Positions 7,736 through 15,816 of a stretch of 64,000 nt of DNA are shown here, piece by piece. Source of the DNA: Candidatus Undinarchaeales archaeon (lineage in GTDB: Archaea; SpSt-1190; JASMDC01). The DNA lies in the NCBI GenBank assembly GCA_030753015.1, contig JASMDC010000009.1, forward strand, positions 1 to 64,000, given 5' to 3'. A program made the translations under genes and the position numbers. The notes beneath the pieces were generated by a model. That model saw nothing but the letters and a program-made list of their open reading frames with translations, did no database searches and was not told where the DNA came from. Within the stretch, counting starts at the first letter, position 1. Every line of letters begins with the position of its first letter.

Positions 7736-8127
7736 AAGCACGGATCATCAAGGATGGGCGTGCGGAAGGCAAGGCGCTCGTCTCAAGTGAGCCCATCGGG
7801 TTCTTCGGTAACGTGGACCCGGATACGGGCGTGGTCGTGGAGAAGGGACACGAGCTCGAGGGCCAGTGCATCACGGACACAGTGCTCGTGTTCTCCACGG
7901 GCAAGGGGAGCACCGTCGGTTCCTACACCATCTACCGCCTCAAGAAGAACGGTAAAGCGCCAGCGGCCATCATCTGTGCCGAGAGCGAGCCTATCGTGGC
8001 CGTGGGTGCCATCATCGCCGATATCCCCATGGTGGACCGCGTGGACATCTCCGACATCCGCACCGGCGACTACGTCACCGTCGACGGCGACGAGGTGACC
8101 ATCGGGGCCGTGGGATTAAGCCGTTAA
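7732..8127 (+). CDS. Mevalonate 5-phosphate dehydratase, small subunit (AcnX swivel)
   Basis: 131 residues starting at GTG 7732, inside the GTGA overlap with the large subunit stop. It is the AcnX swivel domain: KARIIKDGRAEGKALVSSEPIGFFGNVDPDTG, the GKGSTVGSYTIYRL active-site loop with the conserved Ser (about 60-74), and the C-terminal DYVTVDGDEVTIG. In archaea the two subunits are commonly encoded as an adjacent pair, as here. It ends the forward isoprenoid operon. The reading frame is open for 255 bases upstream, but that is the shadow of the large subunit. Confidence 0.93.
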   Translation: MKARIIKDGRAEGKALVSSEPIGFFGNVDPDTGVVVEKGHELEGQCITDTVLVFSTGKGSTVGSYTIYRLKKNGKAPAAIICAESEPIVAVGAIIADIPMVDRVDISDIRTGDYVTVDGDEVTIGAVGLSR

Positions 8128-8135
8128 CATGAACG

Positions 8136-8143
8136 ATTAATAA
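8136..8143 (+). promoter_or_regulatory. TATA box for the VOC dioxygenase-like gene
   Basis: ATTAATAA centred 27-28 bp before ATG 8167, in the 39-base gap after the aconitase-X small subunit. It implies that the next gene has its own leaderless transcript and is not simply the last gene of the isoprenoid operon. Confidence 0.6.
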
Positions 8144-8166
8144 CCTGTGGCCGTTCCCGGCCGGCT

Positions 8167-9330
8167 ATGCCCTCTGCTATCTGTCCAGTCTGTCGTGAGG
8201 TCCATGACATCGGTCCTGAAGGTGTTTGTCCCCACTGTGGGGGCGAGCTAGAATCCTTTGCCAACAGTGATGCCTATCTCAAGGAGATGGCGCCAAAGAT
8301 CGTTGAGGAACGCAAGGTCGCAGGGATTGAGGGGCTCGTGGGCGGACTTGAGGCCGTCATAATCAACACGGAGCAGGACCACCAACGCGCCGCCGTAAAA
8401 GGTCTCCTGCGGACAACGGGACACAGTTTCGCCGGAGCCTTCCTGGACCATAGTCTCCGGACCGTCGTACTCTCCCACAAAAGCTCGGCGGATATCCTGG
8501 TAAGGTCACGGCAGGGAGGGGGCGGCCCATTCACAGCCTACAACGGCGCACTAAAGACACGTCATCTACCCTCGACGAGACTGGAGACATTCGTGTTCCG
8601 GTGCCGCGACCTCGAGCGGTACGTCGGGATACAGCGGGAACGTGGTGTACAGTTCGTTCAAGAGGACTTAGTACACACCGGGACACACTCATTCATCCAG
8701 ACCGTACCGTCCACCTTTACAGGCAACTCCATCGGTTTCGTGGAGTGGCACAGCCCGGCGCGTGAATGGCGACCGGACGGTAGCGATGAGCTCGACTGGG
8801 CCCACGAGAAACCGGACGCACCCCATCTGGCGAACATCGGCATGCTCGACCACACAGCCACGCGGGTGCGGGCACGAGACCGGGACGCAGCGATCATCGA
8901 GTTCATGCATCTTACCGACTACACCTTCCAGTTCGCTGTCTACGTAAAACACCTCAACTCCATCACCAACGTGGCCCGGCTCTTGCCTGATGACTTTGCG
9001 ATGGTGTTCACCTCGGGCATCTCACCCTTCTCGGATGACCATCCGTCCGGACCCACGGAGGGATTCATCAAGAACTATGGGACCCGGGTGCATCACATGG
9101 CCTTTGCGACCGAGCGGATCGAGAACACCTTCGACGCGTTGAAGGCCGACGGCATGGGCTTCCTCCTCGAGCTCGTCGGCTCGCCGGACGAGGGATTGAA
9201 GCAGACGTTCTCCGAGGCATCGCCCGACACCTTGCTGGTCAACGAGTACATCCACCGCTATGGTGACTTCGACGGGTTCTTTTCAAAGAGCAACGTGGGA
9301 CTGCTCACCGCGGCGACGGCCAAACAGTAA
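8167..9330 (+). CDS. HPPD-like VOC-fold dioxygenase with N-terminal zinc ribbon
   Basis: 387 residues. Residues 6-25 hold CPVC and CPHC, a zinc ribbon. The rest reads like a two-domain vicinal-oxygen-chelate protein of the 4-hydroxyphenylpyruvate dioxygenase type. A DHTATRV motif (about residue 229) and RVHHMAFAT (about 310) could give the two iron-binding His, and LVNEYIHRYGDFDGFF near the end could give the Glu. The tail FFSKSNVGLL resembles the HPPD C-terminal region. The substrate is unknown; the zinc ribbon is unusual for HPPD, so a related activity is as likely. It abuts the convergent idi gene with no gap (stops at 9330/9331). The start is set by the TATA box 27 bp upstream. Confidence 0.65.
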   Translation: MPSAICPVCREVHDIGPEGVCPHCGGELESFANSDAYLKEMAPKIVEERKVAGIEGLVGGLEAVIINTEQDHQRAAVKGLLRTTGHSFAGAFLDHSLRTVVLSHKSSADILVRSRQGGGGPFTAYNGALKTRHLPSTRLETFVFRCRDLERYVGIQRERGVQFVQEDLVHTGTHSFIQTVPSTFTGNSIGFVEWHSPAREWRPDGSDELDWAHEKPDAPHLANIGMLDHTATRVRARDRDAAIIEFMHLTDYTFQFAVYVKHLNSITNVARLLPDDFAMVFTSGISPFSDDHPSGPTEGFIKNYGTRVHHMAFATERIENTFDALKADGMGFLLELVGSPDEGLKQTFSEASPDTLLVNEYIHRYGDFDGFFSKSNVGLLTAATAKQ

Positions 9331-10380
9331 CTACGTCCGCTGCTCGAGCCACTCCCGGGTCCGTCCCGTGAGAACCAGCGGTCGGTCCATCAGCTCCACC
9401 CGGGAGGACGCCCCGCACAGGAGCATGGCCGCTCGTGTCTCGGCGATGAGCGTTGTCAGGTAACTGCGAGCGCCGTCCACGCCACCGTCCATGTACGCGC
9501 GGAGCACGGGCAGCGCTACGCCGACAGCCGTTGCACCCAAGCGCAGCGACTTAATCACATCGATGCCTGTGCGGACGCCTCCGGTGGCGATGACCGGTAG
9601 GTCGCAGGCCGAGCGCACCTCGGCGACGCTGATGGGCGTGGGTAGGCCCCAACGCCAGAACGTCTCGGCCAGGCGGTTGCCCGTGTCGCGATAGTGCTCG
9701 ACGGCCACCCACGAGGTGCCGCCGACCCCGCCAACGTCGATACCGGCCACACCGGCCTCGGCGAGCCTTGCGGCGGTCTCGCGGGATATCCCGCACCCGG
9801 TCTCTTTAGCGACCACGGGGACTTCAAGATCGGTGCACAACCGTGCCAGCGCGGCCTCGCCGCCCTTGAACGCACGGTCCCCTTCGGGCTGTGTCATCTC
9901 GTGGGCAGGGTTGAGGTGAACGCAAAGCGCGTCGGCGCCTATCCCCTCGACGGCCTTCAGGGCCTCTTTGGCGCCCCAGCCAGCCACGAACTGCACGAGT
10001 CCCAGGTTCCCCAGGAGGAGGATGTCCGGAGCGACGTCCCTGACCTCGAAGGTCCGGGTGGTGTCCGGCTGCTCCACCATGATGCGCTGGCTCCCGAGCC
10101 CCATACCGAGTCCCAGCTCCTGGGCGAGTGCTGCCAGATCACGGTTGATCCGTCGTGCCTCATCGGTCCCGCCGGTCATGGCGGCGATGATGATGGGGGT
10201 GGACAACCGCCGCCCATAGAGCTCCACGGAGCAGTCCACGTTATCGGCGTCCACGTCCGTGAGCGCATCGTGGACTAGGGATATGTCGGCCCATGGATCG
10301 TACCCAGCCTCCACGTCCTCCTTCCAGCACACGCGGATATGGTCCGCCTTCCTCTGCTCGATGATAGTGGGTTCGCTCAT
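9331..10380 (-). CDS. fni: Isopentenyl-diphosphate delta-isomerase, type 2
   Basis: 349 residues, FMN-dependent IDI-2; interconverts IPP and DMAPP. Family features are the N-terminal RKADHIRVC, PIIIAAMTGGT (about 62-72), GLGMGLGSQR, the HLNPAHEMTQPEGD segment, VVAKETGCGIS (about 187-197), GIDVGGVGGTSW and the FMN phosphate region PVIATGGVRTG. The ATG overlaps the IPK stop (ATGA on the minus strand), so the two final steps to DMAPP are coupled. It is the last gene of a five-gene minus-strand operon that begins at 13227. Confidence 0.95.
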   Translation of the reverse strand: MSEPTIIEQRKADHIRVCWKEDVEAGYDPWADISLVHDALTDVDADNVDCSVELYGRRLSTPIIIAAMTGGTDEARRINRDLAALAQELGLGMGLGSQRIMVEQPDTTRTFEVRDVAPDILLLGNLGLVQFVAGWGAKEALKAVEGIGADALCVHLNPAHEMTQPEGDRAFKGGEAALARLCTDLEVPVVAKETGCGISRETAARLAEAGVAGIDVGGVGGTSWVAVEHYRDTGNRLAETFWRWGLPTPISVAEVRSACDLPVIATGGVRTGIDVIKSLRLGATAVGVALPVLRAYMDGGVDGARSYLTTLIAETRAAMLLCGASSRVELMDRPLVLTGRTREWLEQRT

Positions 10381-11162
10381 GTGATCACCGGTATGAATGT
10401 TCCTTCGTCGGTGGACCCGCCGAGGGCCCGTTCCAGCGCGCCGGGGGTGTTCGCGTCGATGACCAGCGACTCTACCCCGACCCGTGCCAGTGGGAGCAGC
10501 TCGTCCAGCTTGCCACGCATGCCACCCGTGACGTCGGACGCTGCCGAGCCACCAGCCTCCACAAGGGCCAATGTCTCAGGGGTGAGGATGTCGATGCGAC
10601 GGGCACCCGGGTCCGTGCGTGGGTCAGTGGTGTACACGCCGTCCACGTCGGAGCATAGCACCGCTCGCCCGATGCCGAGGTTGGGTGCGAGGTACGCCAG
10701 CAGCTGGTCACCTGACACGATGGCGAAGCCCTGTGCACGGTCCTGGACGACGTCACCGAAGAGCACAGGTGTCATCCCTCCCTCGACCAGGAAGCGAACG
10801 GGTTCCTCATCGAAAGCTACTATTCGCCCGTTCTCGAGTGTGCACACAGCAGCCGGGGGGACCGCAACGGCAGGGATGCCTGCGTTCAGGAGCCCATCCA
10901 TTACAGCTGCGTTCAGACGTTCCATAGCACGGTGTATGTTGGAGAACGCCTCGCGGGCCTTCGGCCCGTCCAGTGCTCCACTGATCATGCCGTGTTCGGT
11001 CGCAGCAGCGTGCCCGAAGGAGCCGCCACCATGGACCACGAGGCACTGCTCTCCGGACCTGGCGAGTTCCTGGGCGAGCCGGGCGATGACGTCCTCACGA
11101 GCGATGTAAGCTATGTCCTTAGGGGCGATGGCCGAGCCACCCAACTTGACGGCGTACTTCAC
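10377..11162 (-). CDS. ipk: Isopentenyl phosphate kinase
   Basis: 261 residues, amino-acid-kinase fold. It phosphorylates isopentenyl phosphate to IPP, completing the archaeal route after the UbiD-type decarboxylase. Seen are the N-terminal VKLGGSAIAPKD, the VVHGGGSFGHAAA segment (about 42-54) with the catalytic-type His of IPK, VSGDQLLAYLA (about 149-159), CSDVDGVYTTDP (about 170-181) and the DVTGGMRGKLDELL loop (about 215-228). The start ATG overlaps the end of the preceding coiled-coil gene and the stop overlaps fni. Co-transcription with membrane and coiled-coil genes is unexpected. Confidence 0.95.
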   Translation of the reverse strand: MKYAVKLGGSAIAPKDIAYIAREDVIARLAQELARSGEQCLVVHGGGSFGHAAATEHGMISGALDGPKAREAFSNIHRAMERLNAAVMDGLLNAGIPAVAVPPAAVCTLENGRIVAFDEEPVRFLVEGGMTPVLFGDVVQDRAQGFAIVSGDQLLAYLAPNLGIGRAVLCSDVDGVYTTDPRTDPGARRIDILTPETLALVEAGGSAASDVTGGMRGKLDELLPLARVGVESLVIDANTPGALERALGGSTDEGTFIPVIT

Positions 11163-11734
11163 GCTCGAACCCCCAGGAAGCTCTTGATGTCGCTGAGCGT
11201 CTGCTGGGCGAGCTGGAGCCTGAAGGTCTTTCGCTCCCCCCAGTCGCGGGCCTCGATGACAGCGATATCGGTGTGGATGTTGCGGGTCAGGGCGGTCAGC
11301 CGCTCCAATTGCTCACGCAGAGCGCCCTGTCCTGGATCGTGGACAATCTCCAGGTCCGAGAGCCTCGTTCGTGATGTGCGCAACGAACGGCGGAGCTCGT
11401 CCAGATGCTCCCGGTCTTTGCTGAGCTGGATAAGGATGGACGTCTCCTTGTCAGGCATTTCCTCTGTACCGGTCTCACGCAGTGAGCGGAGCACCTCGTT
11501 CGTCTGTTCCATGCGTTCGCGGCTCTTCCGCTCCTGGCCGGACCGGACATCGATCTCCCGGCGGAGATGCTTCATCTCCCTTTCGAGTGAGCGGAGCCGG
11601 TTCCGCAAATGCTCTGCTTCCTTGATGACGATGTGACATTCGTCGCACGACGACGAGAGGGCGTCCCAGGCTACCTGGGCGGGATCCCCTGGATGGTCGC
11701 GGTCCTCGGTGGACGGGCCGTCCGATACGGCCAT
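11159..11734 (-). CDS. Coiled-coil protein of unknown function
   Basis: 191 residues, soluble, no signal or membrane helix. About residues 37-75 and 85-165 are strongly helical with heptad-like Leu/Arg/Glu spacing. One Cys pair (SSCDECH, about 29-35) could bind metal or form a disulfide. It begins one base after the stop of the small membrane protein and overlaps the IPK start by 4 bases, so it is translated as part of that operon. I do not recognise a family. A scaffold linking the membrane proteins upstream is possible but unsupported. Confidence 0.75.
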   Translation of the reverse strand: MAVSDGPSTEDRDHPGDPAQVAWDALSSSCDECHIVIKEAEHLRNRLRSLEREMKHLRREIDVRSGQERKSRERMEQTNEVLRSLRETGTEEMPDKETSILIQLSKDREHLDELRRSLRTSRTRLSDLEIVHDPGQGALREQLERLTALTRNIHTDIAVIEARDWGERKTFRLQLAQQTLSDIKSFLGVRA

Positions 11735-11735
11735 C

Positions 11736-11990
11736 TCACTGTCCCCCTTCGCGCCCGATGTTGAGCTCGACCTTCTTCAGCTCCCCGAGCATGCCGAACA
11801 CGATGACCACGATAAGGATCGTGAAGGGCTCCACGGCCATCGACAGGCCCTTGCCTCCGGCTATATCCTGTATAGCTAGTTCGCGGATGATGAACACGGC
11901 AAAGATCAAGGTCACCGCGATGAGGAAGAGGAACATGATGGACCGGCCGCCGTGCTTGACGACTGCGCCGTTAGCCTTTCCTGACGTCAT
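11736..11990 (-). CDS. Small two-helix membrane protein
   Basis: 84 residues. Two hydrophobic helices (about 18-36 and 51-67) are separated by a short loop, with a polar basic N-terminus and a GELKKVELNIGREGG tail. It overlaps the end of the upstream 418-residue membrane protein by 20 bases and is followed after one base by the coiled-coil gene. Unknown family; its position suggests a partner of the larger membrane protein. Confidence 0.75.
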   Translation of the reverse strand: MTSGKANGAVVKHGGRSIMFLFLIAVTLIFAVFIIRELAIQDIAGGKGLSMAVEPFTILIVVIVFGMLGELKKVELNIGREGGQ

Positions 11991-13227
11991 CTAGGATCAC
12001 CCCCATGTCGGCGCGGAAGTTCTCGATGGCATCACCCAGCTCATCGGCCTCGGCAGCTTCCCGGGCGAGCCTTAGTAGGAGGAGCCGGGAGAGCGGTCGC
12101 GCACCGTCCGCAACCGTCACCTTGCCCTCGGATAGCTCGGAGAAGAGGTCGTCGCGGAACCAGTGGAGGGCACCGGTCTCATCGACGAGCCGCTCCCTGA
12201 ACCGTGAGAAGAACTGGTAGTAATTACGTCCCGTGGCAGCGTTGAGCAGCCTGGACATATCATTGAGCCCCGTCTCGAGGCCGGCCAGCGCCAGCACGAT
12301 GCAGGGCACCCGGCTGGGTACCGAGAGCGCCTCGGCCATCAGCTGACCGGAGAGCCGGACCTCTTGTCGAGCAACCTTCTGTGATCCGAACCGGGTGCGC
12401 ATGTAGGCCAGCCGCCGCTCGTCCCGGGCGCGGGCCAGCTCCCGGACTGCCTCGGTGATCTCCTCTCTAGATGGAGCACGACCGGTATCTAGCTGGACCA
12501 AACGTGAAGCTATATCCGAGGTGGGACCCCGCAACCGGCTGCGCTGCCAAGCAACGTCCTCCACGGCGGTGATGGACTCGATACCCTCTGAAGTGGCGCC
12601 CGCGGCCGTCCCCAGTCGCACGAGGACGGCGAGCTCGATGGCCACGTACAAGGCCAATGCTAGGAACCATACGATCATCACGAAGAGGCCAAGGTCCCCG
12701 ATCTGCACAACGGCCAGCTTCCACGCGGTCTCGGTCATGGGCCCTATCTCCATGATCGGTGTAAGGACGCACGCAAGCGTGGCGACAACATGTGGCAGGG
12801 TGACCCCGAGGTACATATCGTCGCGCTCGTCCTCCTCCAGACGGAGGGCGATGTCCAGATTATCGACATAGCGGATGGTGGACAGGGCGGCGTGAGCTGC
12901 CAGCAGGAAGCAGAGGAAGAACCCGAAGAATGACCGGTCGGCGAAGAGCCCGACGAAGGAGAGCAGGCCCACGATAACGTAGAATAGCAGGCTATTGTGC
13001 CCCTCCTCGACCAGGAAGCGGCCCTTGTCCTCGAAGAGGGCGGTGAGGAACCAGGGAACGATGAGCAGGCCCAGTATGCCCCCGCGGAGGGCCGCCAGCA
13101 GGCCCGTGAGCGCCATGGTCCCCTCGGCGAAATCGTGGAGATGGTGCAGGTTGAGAAGGAGGAACGCGGCCGCGCATTGGAGCGTGAGGATCCATAGGGA
13201 GCGCCGCCTAAGGATAAGACCCCTCAT
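11971..13227 (-). CDS. Polytopic membrane protein with helical cytoplasmic tail
   Basis: 418 residues. The N-terminal half has about six or seven membrane helices (within residues 10-215). The C-terminal half is soluble and helix-rich with many Arg/Glu, for example LARARDERRLAYMRTRFG. It is the first gene of an operon running to idi: this protein, small membrane protein, coiled coil, IPK, IDI-2. The start ATG 13227 lies about 26 bp from a TATA box shared with the divergent gene at 13282. I do not recognise a family. Confidence 0.75.
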   Translation of the reverse strand: MRGLILRRRSLWILTLQCAAAFLLLNLHHLHDFAEGTMALTGLLAALRGGILGLLIVPWFLTALFEDKGRFLVEEGHNSLLFYVIVGLLSFVGLFADRSFFGFFLCFLLAAHAALSTIRYVDNLDIALRLEEDERDDMYLGVTLPHVVATLACVLTPIMEIGPMTETAWKLAVVQIGDLGLFVMIVWFLALALYVAIELAVLVRLGTAAGATSEGIESITAVEDVAWQRSRLRGPTSDIASRLVQLDTGRAPSREEITEAVRELARARDERRLAYMRTRFGSQKVARQEVRLSGQLMAEALSVPSRVPCIVLALAGLETGLNDMSRLLNAATGRNYYQFFSRFRERLVDETGALHWFRDDLFSELSEGKVTVADGARPLSRLLLLRLAREAAEADELGDAIENFRADMGVILDDVRKG

Positions 13228-13249
13228 AACAAGGGCAGCACTAGCAACT

Positions 13250-13257
13250 AATTTAAT
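13250..13257. promoter_or_regulatory. Shared bidirectional TATA box
   Basis: AATTTAAT (ATTAAATT on the other strand) sits about 28 bp before ATG 13282 on the plus strand and about 26 bp before ATG 13227 on the minus strand. The whole gap is only 54 bp and holds no other A/T-rich box, so one near-symmetric element appears to serve two divergent leaderless genes. Confidence 0.6.
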
Positions 13258-13281
13258 GATGACGTGCCCGTTCTTCCTATC

Positions 13282-13533
13282 ATGACCGTAGATGTGGGCG
13301 CCGCTCTCATCATCGAACGCGGTCTCATCGTCCTTGCTTTCCCTGCGGCCCTCCTCCTCCTTCTGGTGTTGCTCGTGCTAACGATGCCCCCGGCCAATCC
13401 ATCGGGTTCAGGCTGGTCCCAGCAGCAATCCGTCCAGCCCACCCCTGCTCCGCAGGCACAGTCCTATTCCTATCCGCAGCAGGGCTACGGTTATTACTCC
13501 GGAGGTGGTCAGAACGGTGGATACCAGCGATAA
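13282..13533 (+). CDS. Small membrane protein with Gln/Tyr/Gly-rich tail
   Basis: 83 residues. One membrane helix (about 13-38, rich in Leu) is followed by a low-complexity tail of S, Q, P, Y and G (WSQQQSVQ to YSGGGQNGGYQR). Such a tail is disordered and prion-like in composition. ATG 13282 is chosen by its TATA spacing. The presenilin-like gene starts inside its last codons. The tail composition recalls the Pro/Gln/Tyr-rich N-terminus of the protein at 14589. Function unknown. Confidence 0.65.
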   Translation: MTVDVGAALIIERGLIVLAFPAALLLLLVLLVLTMPPANPSGSGWSQQQSVQPTPAPQAQSYSYPQQGYGYYSGGGQNGGYQR

Positions 13534-14533
13534 GGATGAACCCGTCACCAAGAAGGATGACGCTCGGGCACGGCCTGAAGAAAAGAAGACGACCGCGGAC
13601 CAGGAAGATGCTCGTACACGAGACATCCCACCCGCTCCTCGCCAACGCGACATACCGATGACCTGGGAAGAGCGCCAGAACCGGGCACAGATGTTGCTCA
13701 TCATACTCTTCCTCATCGTCCAGATATGCGGTGTGGCCATAGCCTACGCAGTGACCCAGAGCCCATCGATCCAATTGCACCTCGAGCAGACCCGCCCCGC
13801 TTTCATCAGTCCCGACAAGGGCCAGGAGAACACCGTGAACATCGTGGCCATCGGTATCATCGGGACGGTGTTCCTCATCCTCCTCAAGAAGTACCTGCGG
13901 TTCAAGGTCCGGTACGTGGTCATCGTTGCGGTCTTCGGCTCATGCACCTATCTGGCCGACATCCTGGGCTTCAGTGCTCTGGTCTCCACTTTGTTCGGTA
14001 TCGTGGTCACTGTTCTTCGGGAACGCATGGAAAACCTACATATCCTCAACGCATCGGTGTTCGTATCAGTGCTCGGTTTCGGTGCCATCTTCGGCCATTG
14101 GGTGGTTCCCGAGCATGCCGTGCTCCTCCTCATCGTGCTCTCCATCTACGACATCATCGGAGTGCTCATCACCCAGCACATCACCTATCTGTGGTTCGGT
14201 GCCTACAAGTTCGAGAAGATGTGGCGTGATGTCCTGGCCTTCGTCGTGCACGTAGACGAGTCCGAGGTCATACTCGTGGGCGCGGGCGACTTCGGATTTC
14301 CCATGCTCTTCACCTTCTCCGTGACAGAGTTCCTCGTCCAGACCCAGAGCAAGGCGTTCGGGCTGGTCGGTGGGACCATGGTGGCCATCAGCGCCACGCT
14401 GGGCTTCGCCGCCCTGCAGATCTACGCCATGCGCTCCGAACGGAGCAAGGACACCGGCCTCCCGGGGCTCCCGTTCGTAACCGGCGGTGCTATCGCTGGA
14501 TGGCTGCTGGCCCGGCTCGTGCTCGGCGTATAG
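13505..14533 (+). CDS. Presenilin/signal-peptide-peptidase-type intramembrane aspartyl protease
   Basis: 342 residues. A charged, disordered N-terminus of about 50 residues is followed by about nine membrane helices. The two catalytic aspartates are in SIYDIIGVL (YD motif, about residue 220) and VGAGDFGFP (GxGD motif, about 259). PGLPF (about 322-326) stands where the conserved PAL region of the family would be. The arrangement matches archaeal presenilin homologues, which cut substrates within the membrane. The likely start is GTG 13505, overlapping the end of the small Q/Y-rich membrane protein, which could be a partner or substrate (inference). Confidence 0.88.
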   Translation: MVRTVDTSDKDEPVTKKDDARARPEEKKTTADQEDARTRDIPPAPRQRDIPMTWEERQNRAQMLLIILFLIVQICGVAIAYAVTQSPSIQLHLEQTRPAFISPDKGQENTVNIVAIGIIGTVFLILLKKYLRFKVRYVVIVAVFGSCTYLADILGFSALVSTLFGIVVTVLRERMENLHILNASVFVSVLGFGAIFGHWVVPEHAVLLLIVLSIYDIIGVLITQHITYLWFGAYKFEKMWRDVLAFVVHVDESEVILVGAGDFGFPMLFTFSVTEFLVQTQSKAFGLVGGTMVAISATLGFAALQIYAMRSERSKDTGLPGLPFVTGGAIAGWLLARLVLGV

Positions 14534-14559
14534 GGCCGTACCGGCCGAGGCGTTTCTCA

Positions 14560-14566
14560 TTTAAAG
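14560..14566 (+). promoter_or_regulatory. TATA box for coiled-coil membrane protein gene
   Basis: TTTAAAG centred 26 bp before ATG 14589, supporting that start over the in-frame TTG at 14580. Confidence 0.6.
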
Positions 14567-14588
14567 TATCACGGTCGGATTGGGTCCG

Positions 14589-15740
14589 ATGGACCAAGGA
14601 GCCTATCCGCAACCTCAGCCCCAAGCTCAATATATCCCGCCGGTCTCGTCGCATCCACCCGAGGTGTCCGCAGCGCCTCCAAAGGAGCACGAGCGGAAGG
14701 ATGGGTTCATCGACAAGCATCTCCCCAAGATCATCGCCGTCCTGCTCTCCATCGCCACCATCTTCTCCGGCGTCGTATCCAACCGGTCGGACCTTCTGGA
14801 GGAGCAGGCCAACGAGATGAAGATCGCGATAGACACGCTCGAGCGCACCGCCAAGGCCGAGGAGACGGCTGCCCGGCAGTACGCATCGTCAATCGACAGC
14901 TATGAGAACCAGGTCGTGCTCCTCGGTATCGAGAACGGGAATATCGAGACGCTCAAGAAAGGATACGAGACGGACATCGGGGGTATCACGACCCGGTACA
15001 ACGAGGAGCTCGAGCAGGTGAACCAGAGCTATGTCACCAAGCTCGCGAACGAGACCGAGACGCTAGCGAAGATCGAGAAGATGGCCGAGACCGCCAAGAA
15101 GCAGGTCAGCACACAGACCCAGAAGGTCAAAAAGACCGTGGAGGACCTTCTTGGCGTCGGAGCGGGCGGCGGGCGAGGGGCTGTCAAGGAGACCCTGGGC
15201 GAGCCGGTCACCATGGAGGCCTTCCTCAAGGTCACTCGCGAGGAGAACGTACTCGACGAGTACAAGGACAAGCAGATCGACCTCCGCCAGGAGACAATCC
15301 GCAAGCGGGAGGAGATCAGGGAGCTCGAGGACGAGCAGCGGTACTCGCTCCGCGAGGTGGAGCGAGAGCGCGATGCCGAGATCATGGAGAAGCGCATCCA
15401 GCAGAAGCGGCTGGATGACGACATAACCATGAACAACGCCCAGATCGCGGAGATCAACAAGCTCATCAACAAGTACCAGGGGATGGACGTCGAATCCACT
15501 CAGAAATCAGAGGCATCCTACACGCAGACCAATGAGAAGGTCCAGGAGGTCGAGGGATTGCGGGAGAAGGCCGACCGTCTGATGCGAGTGCCCATCATCC
15601 TCAACCTCGCACTGTTCCTGTTCGGTTTCGCGGGCAACTCGGACAAGAAGTTCTTCAAGATCGTGTTCACCATAATCGGTATACTGGCCCTGGGTTTCTC
15701 AGGGTTCTACTTCCTGCGCATCATGAGGGTGCCGGTCTGA
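14589..15740 (+). CDS. Membrane-anchored long coiled-coil protein
   Basis: 383 residues. A Pro/Gln/Tyr-rich start (MDQGAYPQPQPQAQYIPP) is followed by a membrane helix at about 46-62. Some 260 residues are mainly charged helix with long coiled-coil stretches, broken by a Gly-rich hinge (VGAGGGRGA, about 193-201). Two closing helices lie at about 336-350 and 358-376. A spacer or scaffold bridging membranes or clustering complexes would fit, but no family is recognised. It follows the presenilin gene with its own promoter. Confidence 0.75.
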   Translation: MDQGAYPQPQPQAQYIPPVSSHPPEVSAAPPKEHERKDGFIDKHLPKIIAVLLSIATIFSGVVSNRSDLLEEQANEMKIAIDTLERTAKAEETAARQYASSIDSYENQVVLLGIENGNIETLKKGYETDIGGITTRYNEELEQVNQSYVTKLANETETLAKIEKMAETAKKQVSTQTQKVKKTVEDLLGVGAGGGRGAVKETLGEPVTMEAFLKVTREENVLDEYKDKQIDLRQETIRKREEIRELEDEQRYSLREVERERDAEIMEKRIQQKRLDDDITMNNAQIAEINKLINKYQGMDVESTQKSEASYTQTNEKVQEVEGLREKADRLMRVPIILNLALFLFGFAGNSDKKFFKIVFTIIGILALGFSGFYFLRIMRVPV

Positions 15741-15784
15741 TCACGGCGGGAACGACCGGGGCGGGCCGCAGCACCCCACCCCTA

Positions 15785-15792
15785 CATTTATC
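15785..15792 (+). promoter_or_regulatory. TATA-like box for prepilin peptidase gene
   Basis: CATTTATC centred about 28 bp before GTG 15817. It supports GTG as the start of a leaderless message. Confidence 0.5.
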
Positions 15793-15816
15793 TCTCTTTA
15801 GGGCCCGTACAGAACC

